From: a virus
Reading direction: 5' to 3' (one strand)
Virus record (IMG/VR): IMGVR_UViG_3300017963_000436
Location: 1-40,732 of that record
DNA: 40,732 nucleotides
In this document: positions 7,806 through 14,405 of the stretch, piece by piece
Numbering within the stretch: position 1 is the stretch's first letter
How the letters are laid out: the number at the start of each line of letters is the position of its first letter
Notes under the pieces: generated by a model
Told to the model about the DNA's origin: nothing
The model's database searches: none
The model's input: the letters and a program-made list of their open reading frames with translations, nothing else
Translations under genes and position numbers: made by a program

Positions 7806-8791
7806 CTATCACCCCCGATTGATTCCATAAAACATTCAATGAAAACCGCCGCCAGTTGCGGCACAATTGCGTTACCATAAGCAGCTATTTGACGTCTTCT
7901 TTCATAGGGGCGCATGTAGCCCACGGCTCCGGGTATCCCATTAACCACTGGCATAATTCCGGGTTTAATGCGCCTGTCTTTTTTGCCCCGAAGCTCGTCG
8001 AATTCGACGGTTTCGAAGTCGCCCCACGGGCCTGACCCAGCAAGGATAAAATCTTCGTCTTGTCCCGGTTGTATTGGTAGGCCCTGCCCTCGGCGTCTTG
8101 CACCGTTACCGTTGCCCAACCCGCAAGAGTATTCAACCCCGGCGTTTTTCTTTCGTCCTGACTTGGCCCGCCGTTGTTTTTCGAATCGTTCACGGTTGGC
8201 GTCGGGTATCCTGATAGCTTGCAGATTGTGTTCAGACCCTTTCCCTTCGGCGCGCCCCCATTTTGATCCGAAACTTTCGGCGTCGGATATCCTGACAGCC
8301 CCCCAGAACAACCGCTGCCGGATATGCGGGGCACCGACGCCCGGAGCGCACAGATCGGCGCCCCCGACAACATATCCCAAGTTTTCCAGGTCAATACGTA
8401 CTCTGGACAGCCATTGACGGCCAGCCGGGCTTGCAACCTGCTCCCCAAAGACGATTGTAGGTTTTCCGAATTTAATGAGTTCCCGGAAGTACGGCCACAG
8501 ATGCCGCTCGTCTGCCTCGCCTTTTCCTTTCCCGCTGACTGAAAACGGCTGACATGGGCATGATCCGGTCCAAATAGATTTGACTGTCTCAAATCCTGCA
8601 AGCTTAAGCGCATATGGCCATCCCCCGATCCCGTTGAAAAAATGGCATTGATCGTATTCCCGGATCATTGCCGGGTTGATCTTCCGGATGTCCATTCGGG
8701 AAACCGTACCAGGCGGAAGATGGCCGGCGGCAATAAGCTTTTCCGTCCATCTTGCCGGGTACGGTTCGATTTCGTTGTAAAAATCCATCAT
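7802..8791 (-). CDS. DNA (cytosine-5) methyltransferase
   Basis: A 329-residue C5 methyltransferase of the common phage type. Motif I is CHFFNGIGGW (residues 49-58), motif IV PCQPFS has the catalytic Cys80, the ENV box is replaced by GEQV (116-119), motif VIII is IRQRLF (157-162), and the C-terminal motif IX/X segment is YGNAIVPQLAA. The region between motif VIII and the C-terminus, which usually holds target recognition, is Gly/Arg-rich. It may protect phage DNA from host restriction. It starts ATGATG and overlaps the coiled-coil gene (ATGA). A second long frame overlaps it almost entirely (separate entry). Confidence 0.93.
   Translation of the reverse strand: MMDFYNEIEPYPARWTEKLIAAGHLPPGTVSRMDIRKINPAMIREYDQCHFFNGIGGWPYALKLAGFETVKSIWTGSCPCQPFSVSGKGKGEADERHLWPYFRELIKFGKPTIVFGEQVASPAGRQWLSRVRIDLENLGYVVGGADLCAPGVGAPHIRQRLFWGAVRISDAESFGSKWGRAEGKGSEHNLQAIRIPDANRERFEKQRRAKSGRKKNAGVEYSCGLGNGNGARRRGQGLPIQPGQDEDFILAGSGPWGDFETVEFDELRGKKDRRIKPGIMPVVNGIPGAVGYMRPYERRRQIAAYGNAIVPQLAAVFIECFMESIGGDS
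7885..8613 (-). CDS. Long ORF nested in the methyltransferase gene
   Basis: A 242-codon frame on the same strand as the methyltransferase but out of phase. Its translation looks protein-like. It has YVLTWKTWD, three spaced repeats of an aromatic/Pro-Thr motif (GYPTPKVSD, GYPTPTVND, GWATVTVQD), and an ending ALNPELCQWLMGYPEPW. From memory, proteins with LTWK, W-x-TP-x-x-x-D repeats and a LNP...WLMGYP end are widespread beside or within phage methyltransferase genes, usually called hypothetical. The start is uncertain. It could also be a by-product of a conserved DNA repeat read in the other frame. Confidence 0.45.
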   Translation of the reverse strand: MRLSLQDLRQSNLFGPDHAHVSRFQSAGKEKARQTSGICGRTSGNSLNSENLQSSLGSRLQARLAVNGCPEYVLTWKTWDMLSGAPICALRASVPRISGSGCSGGLSGYPTPKVSDQNGGAPKGKGLNTICKLSGYPTPTVNDSKNNGGPSQDERKTPGLNTLAGWATVTVQDAEGRAYQYNRDKTKILSLLGQARGATSKPSNSTSFGAKKTGALNPELCQWLMGYPEPWATCAPMKEDVK

Positions 8792-9081
8792 CTGATCTGA
8801 TGTTCGGCCTCTGTGTTTATCTCTGTTTTTAGATCTCTGATCTCCGCTCCGATTTCTGCGGAAAACTCCTTTTTTTCCTTTTCCAGCTCTCGAATGTCGT
8901 CGGTTTTCAATTGTTCAATTTTTTCCGTGAACTCGGCGGACGCTTCCCGTCGGCGCTGTTCCAGATCAATCAATCCGCTTGGTTTGATTCGTTGCAGCAC
9001 ATCTTGATATGTTTTCAGCGTATTCTTTTTTTCATCTTCCAGTCTTTTCAACTCTATGACTTTTCCAGCTAATGTTTCCAC
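8788..9081 (-). CDS. Coiled-coil protein (97 aa)
   Basis: Almost wholly charged heptad-like helix (LEQRRREASAEF, KIEQLKTDDIRELEK and similar), so a coiled coil over nearly the full length. The start is GTG behind AAAAGGAGGG; the stop overlaps the methyltransferase start as ATGA. No enzyme motif is present. It may be a structural partner of the neighbouring ssDNA-binding protein or methyltransferase, but only its position suggests this. Confidence 0.75.
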   Translation of the reverse strand: METLAGKVIELKRLEDEKKNTLKTYQDVLQRIKPSGLIDLEQRRREASAEFTEKIEQLKTDDIRELEKEKKEFSAEIGAEIRDLKTEINTEAEHQIR

Positions 9082-9135
9082 GGTTTTCCCTCCTTTTCGC
9101 CGGGCCCCAAAAGCCCGGCGTTTGGTGGTTACAGT

Positions 9136-9654
9136 CTACAGCAAATCGTCAGCATCTTCCTCCGTGTAAGTGCCGAACTCGTCCTCCGCTCTGGCCCTGC
9201 CCAGCGGCTCGCCTTTTCCGAGTACTTGCACGTTGTTCAGGGCGAAAGAGACGCCTTTACCTTCGCCCTCGTAGGTGAAGGAATTTAGCGACACCCGACA
9301 GTAGTCGCCGGACACAAACTCCATGGGATCAATGATCGGATTGAGATTCCTGTCAACCACTTGCGGTTTGTCTCTGGAGGAAACGTTCATAAAATAATGA
9401 CCTCGAGCTTCGGGCCCCATGTCCTCGGCGTCGCCATCCCTTAGTGTCTTTTTCAGATTTGCCGGTGGTTTCGCTCCCCAGCGTTTTTCTATTGCGTCCT
9501 GTTGAGCGGCTTTCAGGTCTGCGAGTGTTTTTTTGTCGCTTTTCGGGATGAGCAGCATCATAGAATATTTCTCAGTTTCCCCGGCCTTTCTGGCAGGCCT
9601 CGGAGCAAAAACATTCACGTACGACCCTCTGACTTTTCCTGTTATCACTACCAT
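9136..9654 (-). CDS. DUF2815 family, probable ssDNA-binding protein
   Basis: A 172-residue protein with the DUF2815 layout: an N-terminal strand pattern, the conserved YSMMLLIPKSD segment near residue 31, a middle RGHYFMNVSS strand with DKPQVVD, a FVSGDYCRVSLNSF strand, and an acidic C-terminal tail (EDEFGTYTEEDADDLL). The acidic tail resembles that of bacterial SSB, which recruits partners. The family is generally annotated as phage single-strand DNA-binding and is usually next to DUF2800, as here. AAGGAG precedes the ATG. Confidence 0.85.
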   Translation of the reverse strand: MVVITGKVRGSYVNVFAPRPARKAGETEKYSMMLLIPKSDKKTLADLKAAQQDAIEKRWGAKPPANLKKTLRDGDAEDMGPEARGHYFMNVSSRDKPQVVDRNLNPIIDPMEFVSGDYCRVSLNSFTYEGEGKGVSFALNNVQVLGKGEPLGRARAEDEFGTYTEEDADDLL

Positions 9655-9683
9655 TTTTTTCTCCTTCTTGTTTTGGTTTTTGA

Positions 9684-9755
9684 TGGACCGGACGGGATTC
9701 GAATCCGCAATGTCCTTTGGAGGATTAAGGCGGCCGCCTCTGCCCGTATCGGCCC
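9684..9755 (-). tRNA. Degenerate tRNA-like element, possible tRNA-Arg(CCT)
   Basis: 72 bases on the minus strand fold as a cloverleaf. The acceptor GGGCCGA/CCGGTCC pairs at six of seven positions. There is TA at 8-9, a D arm with a GG loop, an anticodon arm CCTTA/AAAGG whose loop ATCCTCC has U at 33 and reads CCT, and a T arm with TTCGAAT. Discriminator A is followed by TCA instead of CCA. Mismatches occur at the base of the acceptor stem and in the D, anticodon and T stems, and position 37 is a pyrimidine. It may therefore be a decayed tRNA or a processing/attachment-like relic. It begins six bases after the DUF2800 stop. Confidence 0.45.
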
Positions 9756-9761
9756 GTTTGT

Positions 9762-10853
9762 CTATTTGAAATCTTCCGCTGCCGTGCTTCTCGGCGTGAT
9801 TTCTTTTCGCCTATCCGAAACAGGGACCAGCGTCGGTTTTGCTGGAGGCTTATGGCAGCATGCCTCGAAAACCGGGTGCTTTTTCCCGAGCAGCTTTTCA
9901 GCTGCTCCTATGCCTAAAATCTTTTTTTCAACGAGTTGATCGCTTTCCGGCAGGGTCTCTATAGTTTCCGCGGCATCGGCTTTCCACCGCCGATACGAGC
10001 GACCTTTCACGAGTTTATACCCCGGGACTTTTTCGCCGGACACGGCCTCTTTCAGCGCGTACTTTTGCAAGTCGCCCGTCCAGGCCTTTATATCGTCCAG
10101 CTTCGGGAGTAATCTGCCTATATCTTCCAGGCTTAGCGTATCCCCGGCAGGCAAAGGGCCGAACTCTTCCATCGCTGCTTTCAGGTTTGCCTCTGCCCGA
10201 GCTTTACAGATCGCTTTTGCCAGGCACCACTGACACTGCTTTTTACCGGGTATCAGTGGAGCGTTTGGGTTGACTGCTGCCGCTTGACCCGAGAGCCATT
10301 TCCCGGCGTCAATCAAATCCTCTGTCAAGAGGCTCGCCTCGTCAATATGATCGAGTCTCGGTTGTACAACGATCATCCGCACGGACTGAATATCATAAGC
10401 CAAGTCGAACAAATGGAGCGCCCCGAGAGCGTAGAGAAGCAGCTGTCGATTATCCTCGGCGTATATTTTAAGCCCTTGGCCGTATTTCAAGTCCACGATT
10501 ATCAGCTCTTCACCTGCTACGGCCACGAAATCCGCCGTTCCGAAGCATCCCGGGATCAGAGGGGATATGTTGAGCCATTGCTCGATCCAGTGCGGGCCGC
10601 CTGTCCACTGCCGGACGAAATCAAGATATGTCTGAACGCTTTCCTGCATTTCCAGCGGGTATTCAATTTCGCCGTTTGCTGGTTTCGGGTCTATACCCTC
10701 CCGCAAACATATTTCCGCCAGCTTATGCGCTCTGCTGCCTTCTTCAGCGTATTCCGAGGTTTCATCCGGCATGCTGGCAGTAAGCGCTACCGATCCGGGG
10801 CAACGCGTCCACCGCTCGGCAGATGAGGGTGATAGCTTCGCATGGACGCCCAT
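9762..10853 (-). CDS. DUF2800 family, PD-(D/E)XK (Cas4/RecB-like) nuclease
   Basis: A 363-residue protein. The nuclease core is visible as GTADFVAVAGE followed by LIIVDLKYGQG, giving the Asp and DxK of the PD-(D/E)XK fold. An N-terminal WTRCPGS cysteine and a C-terminal CQWCLAKAIC cluster together resemble the Fe-S cysteines of Cas4/AddB. The ATG at 10853 starts MGVHAKLSPSSAERW, the family's usual N-terminus, and lies one base after the preceding stop with GGAGG inside that gene. It is probably a recombination or end-processing exonuclease paired with the DUF2815 ssDNA-binding protein. Confidence 0.86.
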   Translation of the reverse strand: MGVHAKLSPSSAERWTRCPGSVALTASMPDETSEYAEEGSRAHKLAEICLREGIDPKPANGEIEYPLEMQESVQTYLDFVRQWTGGPHWIEQWLNISPLIPGCFGTADFVAVAGEELIIVDLKYGQGLKIYAEDNRQLLLYALGALHLFDLAYDIQSVRMIVVQPRLDHIDEASLLTEDLIDAGKWLSGQAAAVNPNAPLIPGKKQCQWCLAKAICKARAEANLKAAMEEFGPLPAGDTLSLEDIGRLLPKLDDIKAWTGDLQKYALKEAVSGEKVPGYKLVKGRSYRRWKADAAETIETLPESDQLVEKKILGIGAAEKLLGKKHPVFEACCHKPPAKPTLVPVSDRRKEITPRSTAAEDFK

Positions 10854-10854
10854 T

Positions 10855-11355
10855 TTACAGAGCCTCCAGGCGAGTCTTGAACTCTGTATACACGTTTTCG
10901 GGGATCTGTGATAGGCGGGCGGCGGCATATTCCTCGAGCAATGTTTTCACGTTCTCTTTTTTTCCAGCCTTCACTTTCGCCTGTAGGAGGATCCGTAGAT
11001 CGTCCATTGACGGCACGTGCACGCCCGAATCTGGCGGGGAACAGACAGCCCACGGCGTTTCGGTTTGTACCGGTTTCTGCGTTTCGACCGGTTCCGGTTT
11101 TCCGAGCTCCGGCTTTCCAGCCTTCACTTTCGCCTGTAGGAGGATCCGTAGATCGTCCATTGACGGCACGTCCGGTTTCTGCGTTTCGACCGGTTCCGGT
11201 TTTCCCACGCCGTCTCGCTGCTCCATTCGTTCCATGATTTTGTACACGGAATTTGTCAATTCGGCGAACGCTGTGGCAATGTAGGCGGCATCGAGGCCGC
11301 ACCCGTGCGTGTCGTTCAATTCGTGTGCCTCATTAACCAGTTTTTCAATGTCCAC
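10855..11355 (-). CDS. Hypothetical early protein with an internal duplication
   Basis: A 166-residue protein started at GTG 11355, which has an excellent AAGGAGG six bases upstream; an ATG at 11382 would place that Shine-Dalgarno inside the gene. The segment PSMDDLRILLQAKVKAGK occurs twice, each with a nearby GKPEPVETQKP, so the gene has undergone internal duplication. The C-terminal helix pair (KTLLEEYAAARLSQIPENVY) matches a small domain I associate with phage recombination-module proteins of unknown function. No enzyme motif is visible. Confidence 0.75.
   Translation of the reverse strand: MDIEKLVNEAHELNDTHGCGLDAAYIATAFAELTNSVYKIMERMEQRDGVGKPEPVETQKPDVPSMDDLRILLQAKVKAGKPELGKPEPVETQKPVQTETPWAVCSPPDSGVHVPSMDDLRILLQAKVKAGKKENVKTLLEEYAAARLSQIPENVYTEFKTRLEAL
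10961..11205. repeat. Direct repeats inside the preceding gene
   Basis: A perfect 58-base repeat (10961-11018 and 11114-11171) and a perfect 34-base repeat (11070-11103 and 11172-11205). The offsets are 153 and 102 bases, both multiples of three, so the reading frame is kept. A 51-base segment separates the units in one copy and is missing in the other. This indicates a recent duplication followed by a deletion or insertion. Confidence 0.9.
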
Positions 11356-11385
11356 TTTTTTCCTCCTTCTTTTTTGTGTCATTCC

Positions 11386-11694
11386 CTAAAAACATCTAAG
11401 ATAATCAACATCAGATCGGTAATTGTTGCACTTTTCGCAATCTATTTCCCTGTTTTTCCGAGCTCCGGCGTCCAGGCATGCGGAATAACTTTGGCAGTCG
11501 TATTTCCGCCACGCCTCACCATCCCTTGATTTCGGCCAACCCCCTTCCGGGATATAGTTTTCCAGGTCTTTCGAGCGGATCTTTATTCGCCCTTTTATCA
11601 GATAATGTTTCAGCCATCCTTTTTTTACATGGTATCTGAGGGTTTGTTCCGATACGCCCCGAATCTTCGCCGCATCTCTAACTGAAAGTTTCAC
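11386..11694 (-). CDS. HTH DNA-binding protein with Cys-rich C-terminus
   Basis: A 102-residue protein whose first 50 residues form an excisionase/MerR-type winged helix (VRDAAKIRGVSEQTLRYHVKKGWL, then IRSKDLENY). The rest has five cysteines (YDCQSYSAC, IDCEKCNNY, LRCF), possibly a metal site. The start is GTG behind AAGGAAACG. It could be a transcription regulator or DNA-bending protein of the early operon. Confidence 0.75.
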   Translation of the reverse strand: MKLSVRDAAKIRGVSEQTLRYHVKKGWLKHYLIKGRIKIRSKDLENYIPEGGWPKSRDGEAWRKYDCQSYSACLDAGARKNREIDCEKCNNYRSDVDYLRCF

Positions 11695-11718
11695 GACGTT
11701 TCCTTTCCTTTCCTTTCT

Positions 11719-11955
11719 TTAGCGATTCCGATCGGCCCGTAGATCAATAAAGTCCAGGTTAGCCCGCCGCAGATTAGCAGCGTGTTCCCGGTTCGCCCGC
11801 TCCAGCTCGGCGAGTTCCGGATTGATCCGTTGCAGATTAGCAGCGTGTTCCCGGTTCGCCCGCCCCGTATCCAAGTTGATCCGCTGCAGGTCTGTATATT
11901 CTAGATTTGCCTTGATTATCAGTATCTTTGTCACGTCTTCAATCGATAGTTCCAC
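11719..11955 (-). CDS. Repeat-containing small protein (78 aa)
   Basis: GTG start behind AAAAAGGGGG. The protein contains a 21-residue repeat: ANREHAANLQR and ANREHAANLRR are separated by exactly 63 bases of DNA, with partial extra copies (LQRINLD, LQRINPE, LRRANLD). The Asn/Leu/Arg-rich pattern with A-x-L-x-x-A/I-N-L-x spacing resembles a helical or pentapeptide-like repeat, but it is too short to assign. Function unknown. Confidence 0.65.
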   Translation of the reverse strand: MELSIEDVTKILIIKANLEYTDLQRINLDTGRANREHAANLQRINPELAELERANREHAANLRRANLDFIDLRADRNR

Positions 11956-12064
11956 GGCGCCCCCTTTTTATGCTTTTTAGAGATTCCGGGTTTTTACGAA
12001 TACGGCCTTACCCCGTTTTCTGGTAAATGTGCAACCGAAAAACGGCATCTGAACGAGGCTTGGT

Positions 12065-12505
12065 TTACTCCGACGGACCGGGCGCCGGTATGAGGCTGCC
12101 GTTAATCGGCTCAAGGTATTCTTTTATAGCGGGTTTCCAAGCCGTGACTGTGTCGCAAAATAGCACTGTCACGGCTTGAAACCAGATAGGGCACTCGCCG
12201 AACTCCACGAGCATTGGGTGCGTACGTCTTTTCAGATCATATTCGCCTTTTCGCCATCCGGCCTTTCGGCATAGCCTGGCCCACTCTGAGTGCTCCTTTA
12301 TTGGGCAAGGCTTATCGTCTACAGTGGCCCACGCCATCACGCGTGACAGGCAAATGATTTTAGAGTCTTCGGGTCTTTCGTCCCATGGCGGGAGTCGAAA
12401 CTTTTGGATCTGTGCCTGATAGTTTCTGTTTTCCAGCCAATAATCTCTTGCTGCGAGCTCTACAGGCGATATGATTTGTCGAGGAATCTTTCTTGCGTTG
12501 CTCAT
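12065..12505 (-). CDS. Hypothetical early protein (146 aa)
   Basis: A moderately basic protein with several Trp residues (RDYWLENRNY, PPWDERP, SEWARLCRKAGWRKGEY) and no signal or membrane segment. The C-terminus is Pro-rich. It has an ATG start and a reasonable position after the lipoprotein gene. I do not recognise a family. A gap of about 110 bases before the next gene (11956-12064) shows no gene. Confidence 0.65.
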   Translation of the reverse strand: MSNARKIPRQIISPVELAARDYWLENRNYQAQIQKFRLPPWDERPEDSKIICLSRVMAWATVDDKPCPIKEHSEWARLCRKAGWRKGEYDLKRRTHPMLVEFGECPIWFQAVTVLFCDTVTAWKPAIKEYLEPINGSLIPAPGPSE

Positions 12506-12526
12506 TTTCTGCCTCCGTTTATAGGT

Positions 12527-12655
12527 TTATGGCTCTAAAGGTATGTCATGCCGCGGCCGATGGTGTGGAGGCCTGTCATCGTATTTTGGCGGTTTTGGCT
12601 CTGGTTCTAGGCACCCGATCAAAGCTATAATGATGATGAAAACTATTCTCTTCAT
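12527..12655 (-). CDS. Small lipoprotein (42 aa)
   Basis: The protein starts MKRIVFIIIIALIGC: a basic n-region, a hydrophobic core and a lipobox (LIGC) with the lipidated Cys at 15. The rest is a short, Pro/His/Asp-rich tail (PEPKPPKYDDRPPHHRP). It overlaps the upstream gene as ATGA. A tiny Pro-rich lipoprotein recalls Rz1-type spanins, but it is in the early operon with no Rz partner, so superinfection exclusion or another envelope role is equally possible. Confidence 0.7.
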   Translation of the reverse strand: MKRIVFIIIIALIGCLEPEPKPPKYDDRPPHHRPRHDIPLEP

Positions 12656-13002
12656 AAAAACCAGCTCTCCCCGCAAGCGGTACAACTGGCCACCATGCGC
12701 CCGTCGGGGTGATGCTCGACAGATATAGCATCTCCGCCGCACGCCGGGCATGTCCCATAGGACACGGCACCCGCTTTCGCTGCTTTTTTTCCGGGAAACG
12801 ACTCGAGGATGCAATCGACAATGTCCCCGACACATTCGATCATCCGGGCAACAGTTATCCCGTGGTCATCTAATAGACGGACCATCCTCAGAACTTGCCG
12901 GAGGAAGTCGGCCTGCGTCATCTCCTCTCTTTTTATAATGGAGTGCAGGTGCTCAGCGTGGATCGGAGCCCGGACCACTGTTTGAAATTTTCTCGATATC
13001 AT
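12652..13002 (-). CDS. Protein with C-terminal zinc ribbon (116 aa)
   Basis: The N-terminal 70 residues are helical (HLHSIIKREEMTQADFLRQVLRMVRLL). The C-terminus has CPACGGD and CTACGESW, a CxxC-16-CxxC zinc ribbon. Both ends overlap neighbours (ATGA), so it is coupled to the HTH gene upstream and the lipoprotein gene downstream. The N-terminal part with TQADFLRQVL could be a ribbon-helix-helix-like or adaptor helix. The role is unknown, possibly DNA-binding. Confidence 0.72.
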   Translation of the reverse strand: MISRKFQTVVRAPIHAEHLHSIIKREEMTQADFLRQVLRMVRLLDDHGITVARMIECVGDIVDCILESFPGKKAAKAGAVSYGTCPACGGDAISVEHHPDGRMVASCTACGESWFL

Positions 13003-13205
13003 ATCTCCAAGTCCGTTTTGAGTTTGGGTTTAATAACGATTTCCCCTCCCCAGTGATCCGCCATAGCTTGCAGGCTCGACCCGCTGGGGATACGCTCCGC
13101 CGCTGCCCACTGCCGAACGGTTTCCGGGGAGCGCTTCAGCTTTCGAGCTATGGCACGGAGGGAGTAAACCTCCAAATCAGCATTCAGTTTTTTCAAATAA
13201 TCCAT
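12999..13205 (-). CDS. Small HTH regulator, Cro/YdaS-like
   Basis: A 68-residue protein that is almost only a helix-turn-helix: YSLRAIARKLKRSPETVRQW followed by AAAERIPSGSSLQAMADHWG. It is the first gene after the early promoter (13235-13263), the usual position of a Cro-like repressor. The ATG at 13205 follows AAAGG; a longer start 11 codons upstream would begin inside the leader. It probably binds operators in the divergent region 13206-13418 and tunes the early operon. Confidence 0.78.
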   Translation of the reverse strand: MDYLKKLNADLEVYSLRAIARKLKRSPETVRQWAAAERIPSGSSLQAMADHWGGEIVIKPKLKTDLEI

Positions 13206-13234
13206 AAATTGGCCTTTCTTGTTGATTCTGAGCA

Positions 13235-13263
13235 ACACTAACAGATCGGAAACAGGCTGTCAA
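13235..13263 (-). promoter_or_regulatory. Early minus-strand promoter
   Basis: TTGACA (13258-13263) and TAGTGT (13235-13240) with a 17-base spacer, preceded by an A/T-rich tract. It reads into the Cro-like gene and the whole replication operon. Confidence 0.75.
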
Positions 13264-13342
13264 CAAAAATTAGCTTTTCTGATCAAATCCAACCAAATAA
13301 AATCGATGTGATCTGATTTTTTTAATGTTTTCGGGCACTTAC
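13264..13342. promoter_or_regulatory. Possible operator between divergent promoters
   Basis: This spacer between the two divergent promoters is AT-rich. It contains partly symmetric sequences: TCTGATCAAATCC on one side, and AATCGATGTGATCTGATTT on the other. It is the natural place for the small HTH regulator to bind. No perfect palindrome is present, so the operator is inference. Confidence 0.35.
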
Positions 13343-13371
13343 TTGACCAGCTTCCTCTTGTTTGATACTCT
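13343..13371 (+). promoter_or_regulatory. Plus-strand promoter for the short divergent operon
   Basis: TTGACC (13343-13348), a 17-base spacer, then TACTCT (13366-13371). It lies 48 bases upstream of the first plus-strand gene. Confidence 0.6.
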
Positions 13372-13418
13372 TGTCCCGGGAATTACCCCAAAAAACAGAT
13401 ACCAAAGGAGAGAAAATC

Positions 13419-14012
13419 ATGGATGGAAATGTCGATGCAGGCAGCGCTGCAACGTTGGCACTTTTGGCGGATACCGCGAGAGCGGGCCGTGGCGGTGGAT
13501 ACTGGGGAGGCGGTGAGGGAGGCTTCTACGGCGGACCGTACGCAAATCTTTCCAGTCTGCAGCATGGTATTCATCACACAGACGAGAACGTCAAATGCGA
13601 AGGCGACAAAACCCGCATCAATACGGATGCAAAAGCTGAACGTGTTTTCGCCGGGATCGAGAATATAGAGAGAACCTTCTCGTTCAATCGGATTTGCGAT
13701 CGACTTACAGACGTTGACCAGCGAAATACCGACAATCAGTTTCGGGCAGAGCTCCGGACGAACGATCAGATCGCCTCTATTCGGGAACAGATGACTAAAG
13801 ACGCAGCCGCCGCAGCTCTTTGTTGCTGCAAGCTGGAAGCGCAAGCTGCAAAAGATCACGGAGAGACACAGGCGGCAATCGCTGCAATCAATGCTAAGAT
13901 TGACGCGAACAAGGAAATTTCCGAACTTCGGGCTCAGTTGGAGACACAGCGAATTCTGACTCAATGCGGTTGTGGCTGCGGCGGCGGAGTGCGTCCCTGC
14001 CCCCCTCAGTAG
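13419..14012 (+). CDS. Gly/Cys-rich coiled-coil protein of unknown function
   Basis: A 197-residue protein begun at ATG 13419 behind AAAGGAG. The N-terminus has a Gly-rich stretch (GRGGGYWGGGEGGFYGG). The middle is helical and charged (LTDVDQRNTDNQFRAELR and following), with a CCCKLEAQ patch, then a coiled coil (ANKEISELRAQLETQ), and it ends in CGCGCGGGVRPCPPQ. The clustered cysteines suggest metal binding or disulfides. It is the first gene of the short plus-strand operon. I do not recognise a family. Confidence 0.8.
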   Translation: MDGNVDAGSAATLALLADTARAGRGGGYWGGGEGGFYGGPYANLSSLQHGIHHTDENVKCEGDKTRINTDAKAERVFAGIENIERTFSFNRICDRLTDVDQRNTDNQFRAELRTNDQIASIREQMTKDAAAAALCCCKLEAQAAKDHGETQAAIAAINAKIDANKEISELRAQLETQRILTQCGCGCGGGVRPCPPQ

Positions 14013-14023
14013 GCCCTGACACC

Positions 14024-14218
14024 GTGACGATTTGCCATCGGCCCGGGACGCCGGCGCAACAAACCATGGAGATTCCGGTTTCTGCGCTGCCCGGGCATCT
14101 CGGCCACGGTGATACTTTAGGGCCATGCCAGGCGCCCCCGCCACCGGACCCTCCGGGGCCTCCGCCGACAGACTTGGAAATCCCGAGCTCGGATCCGGAG
14201 GCGGCCGAAGGACTGTAG
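14024..14218 (+). CDS. VTICH...HGD domain, possibly a frameshifted extension
   Basis: The frame encodes VTICHRPGTPAQQ...VSALPGHLGHGDTLGPC and then a Pro-rich tail. This matches a small motif (TICH-x-PG...AHLxHGDxxGxC) that I know from the ends of secreted bacterial proteins. A free start would need the GTG at 14024 without a ribosome binding site. The frame is also open upstream through the end of the previous gene, where C-CCC-CCT (14000-14006) could allow a -1 shift joining both products. So it is either a separate 64-residue protein or a Cys-rich extension of the preceding one. Confidence 0.5.
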   Translation: MTICHRPGTPAQQTMEIPVSALPGHLGHGDTLGPCQAPPPPDPPGPPPTDLEIPSSDPEAAEGL

Positions 14219-14286
14219 CGGACAAGTTGAACACGAAAGCGCCCGTAAACGGGCTATGGCTCACTGACACACTGGAGGATTAAGCC

Positions 14287-14337
14287 ATGAAAAGATTTAT
14301 GATCCCCCGAATCGCCCATTGCTGCGGCGGATCCTAG
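14287..14337 (+). CDS. Possible leader peptide (16 aa)
   Basis: A 16-codon ORF (MKRFMIPRIAHCCGGS) with GGAGG eight bases upstream. It is followed 12 bases later by an intrinsic terminator and then the ferritin-like gene. The arrangement resembles a translated leader controlling a terminator, although no competing antiterminator stem is obvious to me. Confidence 0.4.
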   Translation: MKRFMIPRIAHCCGGS

Positions 14338-14349
14338 CCTCACCCTCGC

Positions 14350-14386
14350 AATACCCGGTCGACGTTTGGCCGGGTATTTATCTTTT
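14350..14386 (+). terminator. Intrinsic terminator or attenuator
   Basis: Perfect 9-bp stem AATACCCGG/CCGGGTATT (14350-14358 with 14370-14378), 11-base loop, followed by TATCTTTT. It lies only 20 bases before the ferritin-like start codon, so it would stop most transcripts coming from the upstream plus genes unless antiterminated. Confidence 0.75.
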
Positions 14387-14405
14387 ACAGAAAGGAAAGA
14401 TAGAA

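Noticed and set aside
9684-9755. Normal functional tRNA
   Set aside because: Mismatches in all four stems and a pyrimidine at position 37 make a standard tRNA unlikely.
13383-14270. 295-codon minus-strand ORF opposite the Gly/Cys-rich gene
   Set aside because: The plus-strand genes have promoter and ribosome binding site; the antisense frame has neither.
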